Of a DNA stretch of 5,191 nt, positions 4,472 to 5,191 are shown piece after piece (position 1 is the first letter of the stretch; every line of letters starts with the position of its first letter). The DNA is taken from positions 1-5,191 of the forward strand of contig JAEOUJ010000321.1 of NCBI GenBank assembly GCA_016839405.1. The letters are read 5' to 3'. The stretch comes from Candidatus Gerdarchaeota archaeon. GTDB taxonomy: Archaea > Asgardarchaeota > Heimdallarchaeia > JABLTI01. A model generated the notes under the pieces. It saw nothing but the letters and a program-made list of their open reading frames with translations. It did not search any database and was not told where the DNA came from. The translations under genes and the position numbers were made by a program.

Positions 4472-5191
4472 ATGTCTTTAGAGGAACAAACGAAAATTAT
4501 AGCTGAGTGGATAATTAAATCTAAACATTTAGTAGCTTTCACAGGAGCTGGTATAAGTACAGCTTCAGGAATACCAGATTTTAGAGGACCAGATGGTGTA
4601 TGGACCAGAAAAGATAAAGGTCTTCCTCCACCAAAAATGAAAAAACCATGGTCACAAATAAAACCTAATTTTGGTCATTTATTTCTTGTAGAATTACAAG
4701 ATTTAGGTTTGCTTAAATTTTTAATAACTCAAAACACAGATAACTTACATAGAGAATCTGGAATATTACCAGATATTTTAGCTGAATTGCATGGCAATGG
4801 AAAATATATGTTGTGTTTAGGCTGCCATGGTAAGTATACCTATGAGCAAGTTAAATGGGATCGTGGAAAGTGGGGGGCTGGATATAGAACAAGTCCTATA
4901 ATGAAAGGTCAACCATTTTGCCCTAATTGCTCAGGAAGATTAATCTCTTCAGTAGTAAATTTTGGAGATCCAATGCCAGAAGGAGAAATGGAATTAGCAA
5001 AAAAACATTCTGAATTAGCTGATGTTTATCTAATAATAGGTTCATCACTAGTTGTAACACCAGCAGCTGATTTACCAATTATGGCAATGAGAAATGATGC
5101 AAAGACTGTTTTAATCAATAAAGGAGAAACACCTCTTGATAAATTAGTATCAATAAAAATAGAAGAAGACATAAATTTAGTCTTGAAGCAA
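4472..5191 (+). CDS. Sir2-family NAD-dependent protein deacylase (sirtuin), SIRT6/7-like, 3' end outside the window
   Basis: Sirtuins remove acetyl or longer acyl groups from protein lysines using NAD; in archaea a known target is the chromatin protein Alba. The 240 residues present show the NAD-binding GAGIS (25-29) and GIPDFRGP (33-40), QNTDNLH (87-93), the catalytic histidine in LHGN (H107), two zinc cysteine pairs (C115/C118 and C150/C153), FGDPMP (164-169), GSSL (190-193) and the adenine-side INK (215-217). Several stretches read like human SIRT6: GIPDFRGP-x-GVWT, then the Gly-Leu turn, LGLLKFLITQN, an HRESG-like segment and LAELHGN. The 31 residues between the cysteine pairs are longer than in simple bacterial sirtuins. 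The Tyr/Arg pair of desuccinylase-type sirtuins is not seen in its usual place after FRG. The ATG at 4472 is the only sensible start, but its ribosome binding site is weak (GGATG at 4457-4461) and a TATA-like TTTATTTG lies at 4435-4442. No stop is reached; probably only a few residues are missing. Confidence 0.93.
   Translation, partial: MSLEEQTKIIAEWIIKSKHLVAFTGAGISTASGIPDFRGPDGVWTRKDKGLPPPKMKKPWSQIKPNFGHLFLVELQDLGLLKFLITQNTDNLHRESGILPDILAELHGNGKYMLCLGCHGKYTYEQVKWDRGKWGAGYRTSPIMKGQPFCPNCSGRLISSVVNFGDPMPEGEMELAKKHSELADVYLIIGSSLVVTPAADLPIMAMRNDAKTVLINKGETPLDKLVSIKIEEDINLVLKQ

Noticed and set aside
1..5191. Search for a CRISPR array, tRNA or rRNA gene, insertion sequence, defence or toxin-antitoxin system
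   Set aside because: No spaced direct repeats, cloverleaf-like GC islands, transposase motifs or paired small genes of that kind were seen by eye. Apart from the left edge, the window is ordinary chromosomal gene content.

Overview
This is an AT-rich window (about 70% A+T by eye) whose gene content points to an archaeon. Supporting signs are an archaeal/eukaryal Dim1-type RsmA, a HemK2/Mtq2-type glutamine methyltransferase directly behind it, TATA-like boxes ahead of the transcription units, and ribosome binding sites of the GGTGA/GAGGA type. A FadD-like acyl-CoA ligase and a SIRT6/7-flavoured sirtuin would fit an Asgard-type archaeon. That last step is inference; no single gene here proves it.

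Layout. Positions 1-48 are GC-rich and do not belong with what follows. Read on the minus strand they encode a fragment resembling the receiver domain of a bacterial NarL/LuxR-type response regulator, so this end is probably a chimeric contig edge. From about 50 to 760 runs the C-terminal part of a long-chain fatty acid:CoA ligase whose N-terminal half is lost at that junction. After a T-rich terminator zone and a TATA-like box comes a tight plus-strand cluster: rsmA (rRNA dimethyladenosine methyltransferase), hemK2 (release-factor-type glutamine methyltransferase, TTG start 6 bases after the rsmA stop), and a 53-residue single-span membrane protein of unknown function. Convergent with this cluster is a minus-strand HAD-superfamily phosphatase (2601-3356, TTG start). 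Facing away from it, past a roughly 220-base divergent promoter region, is a plus-strand xylose-isomerase-like TIM-barrel protein (sugar isomerase/epimerase or endonuclease IV-like), then a Sir2-family NAD-dependent deacylase that is still open at the window's last base.

How the genes relate. The rsmA-hemK2 pair is a translation module: one product modifies the small-subunit rRNA, the other is expected to modify the peptide release factor. The small membrane protein may be co-transcribed with them, but its role is unknown. The HAD phosphatase and TIM-barrel protein could both act on sugar phosphates, yet nothing in the sequence fixes a shared pathway. I see no CRISPR array, tRNA, rRNA, insertion sequence, toxin-antitoxin or defence system. 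Apart from the chimeric left edge, this looks like ordinary archaeal chromosome, with the sirtuin subtype and the small membrane protein as the most interesting parts.
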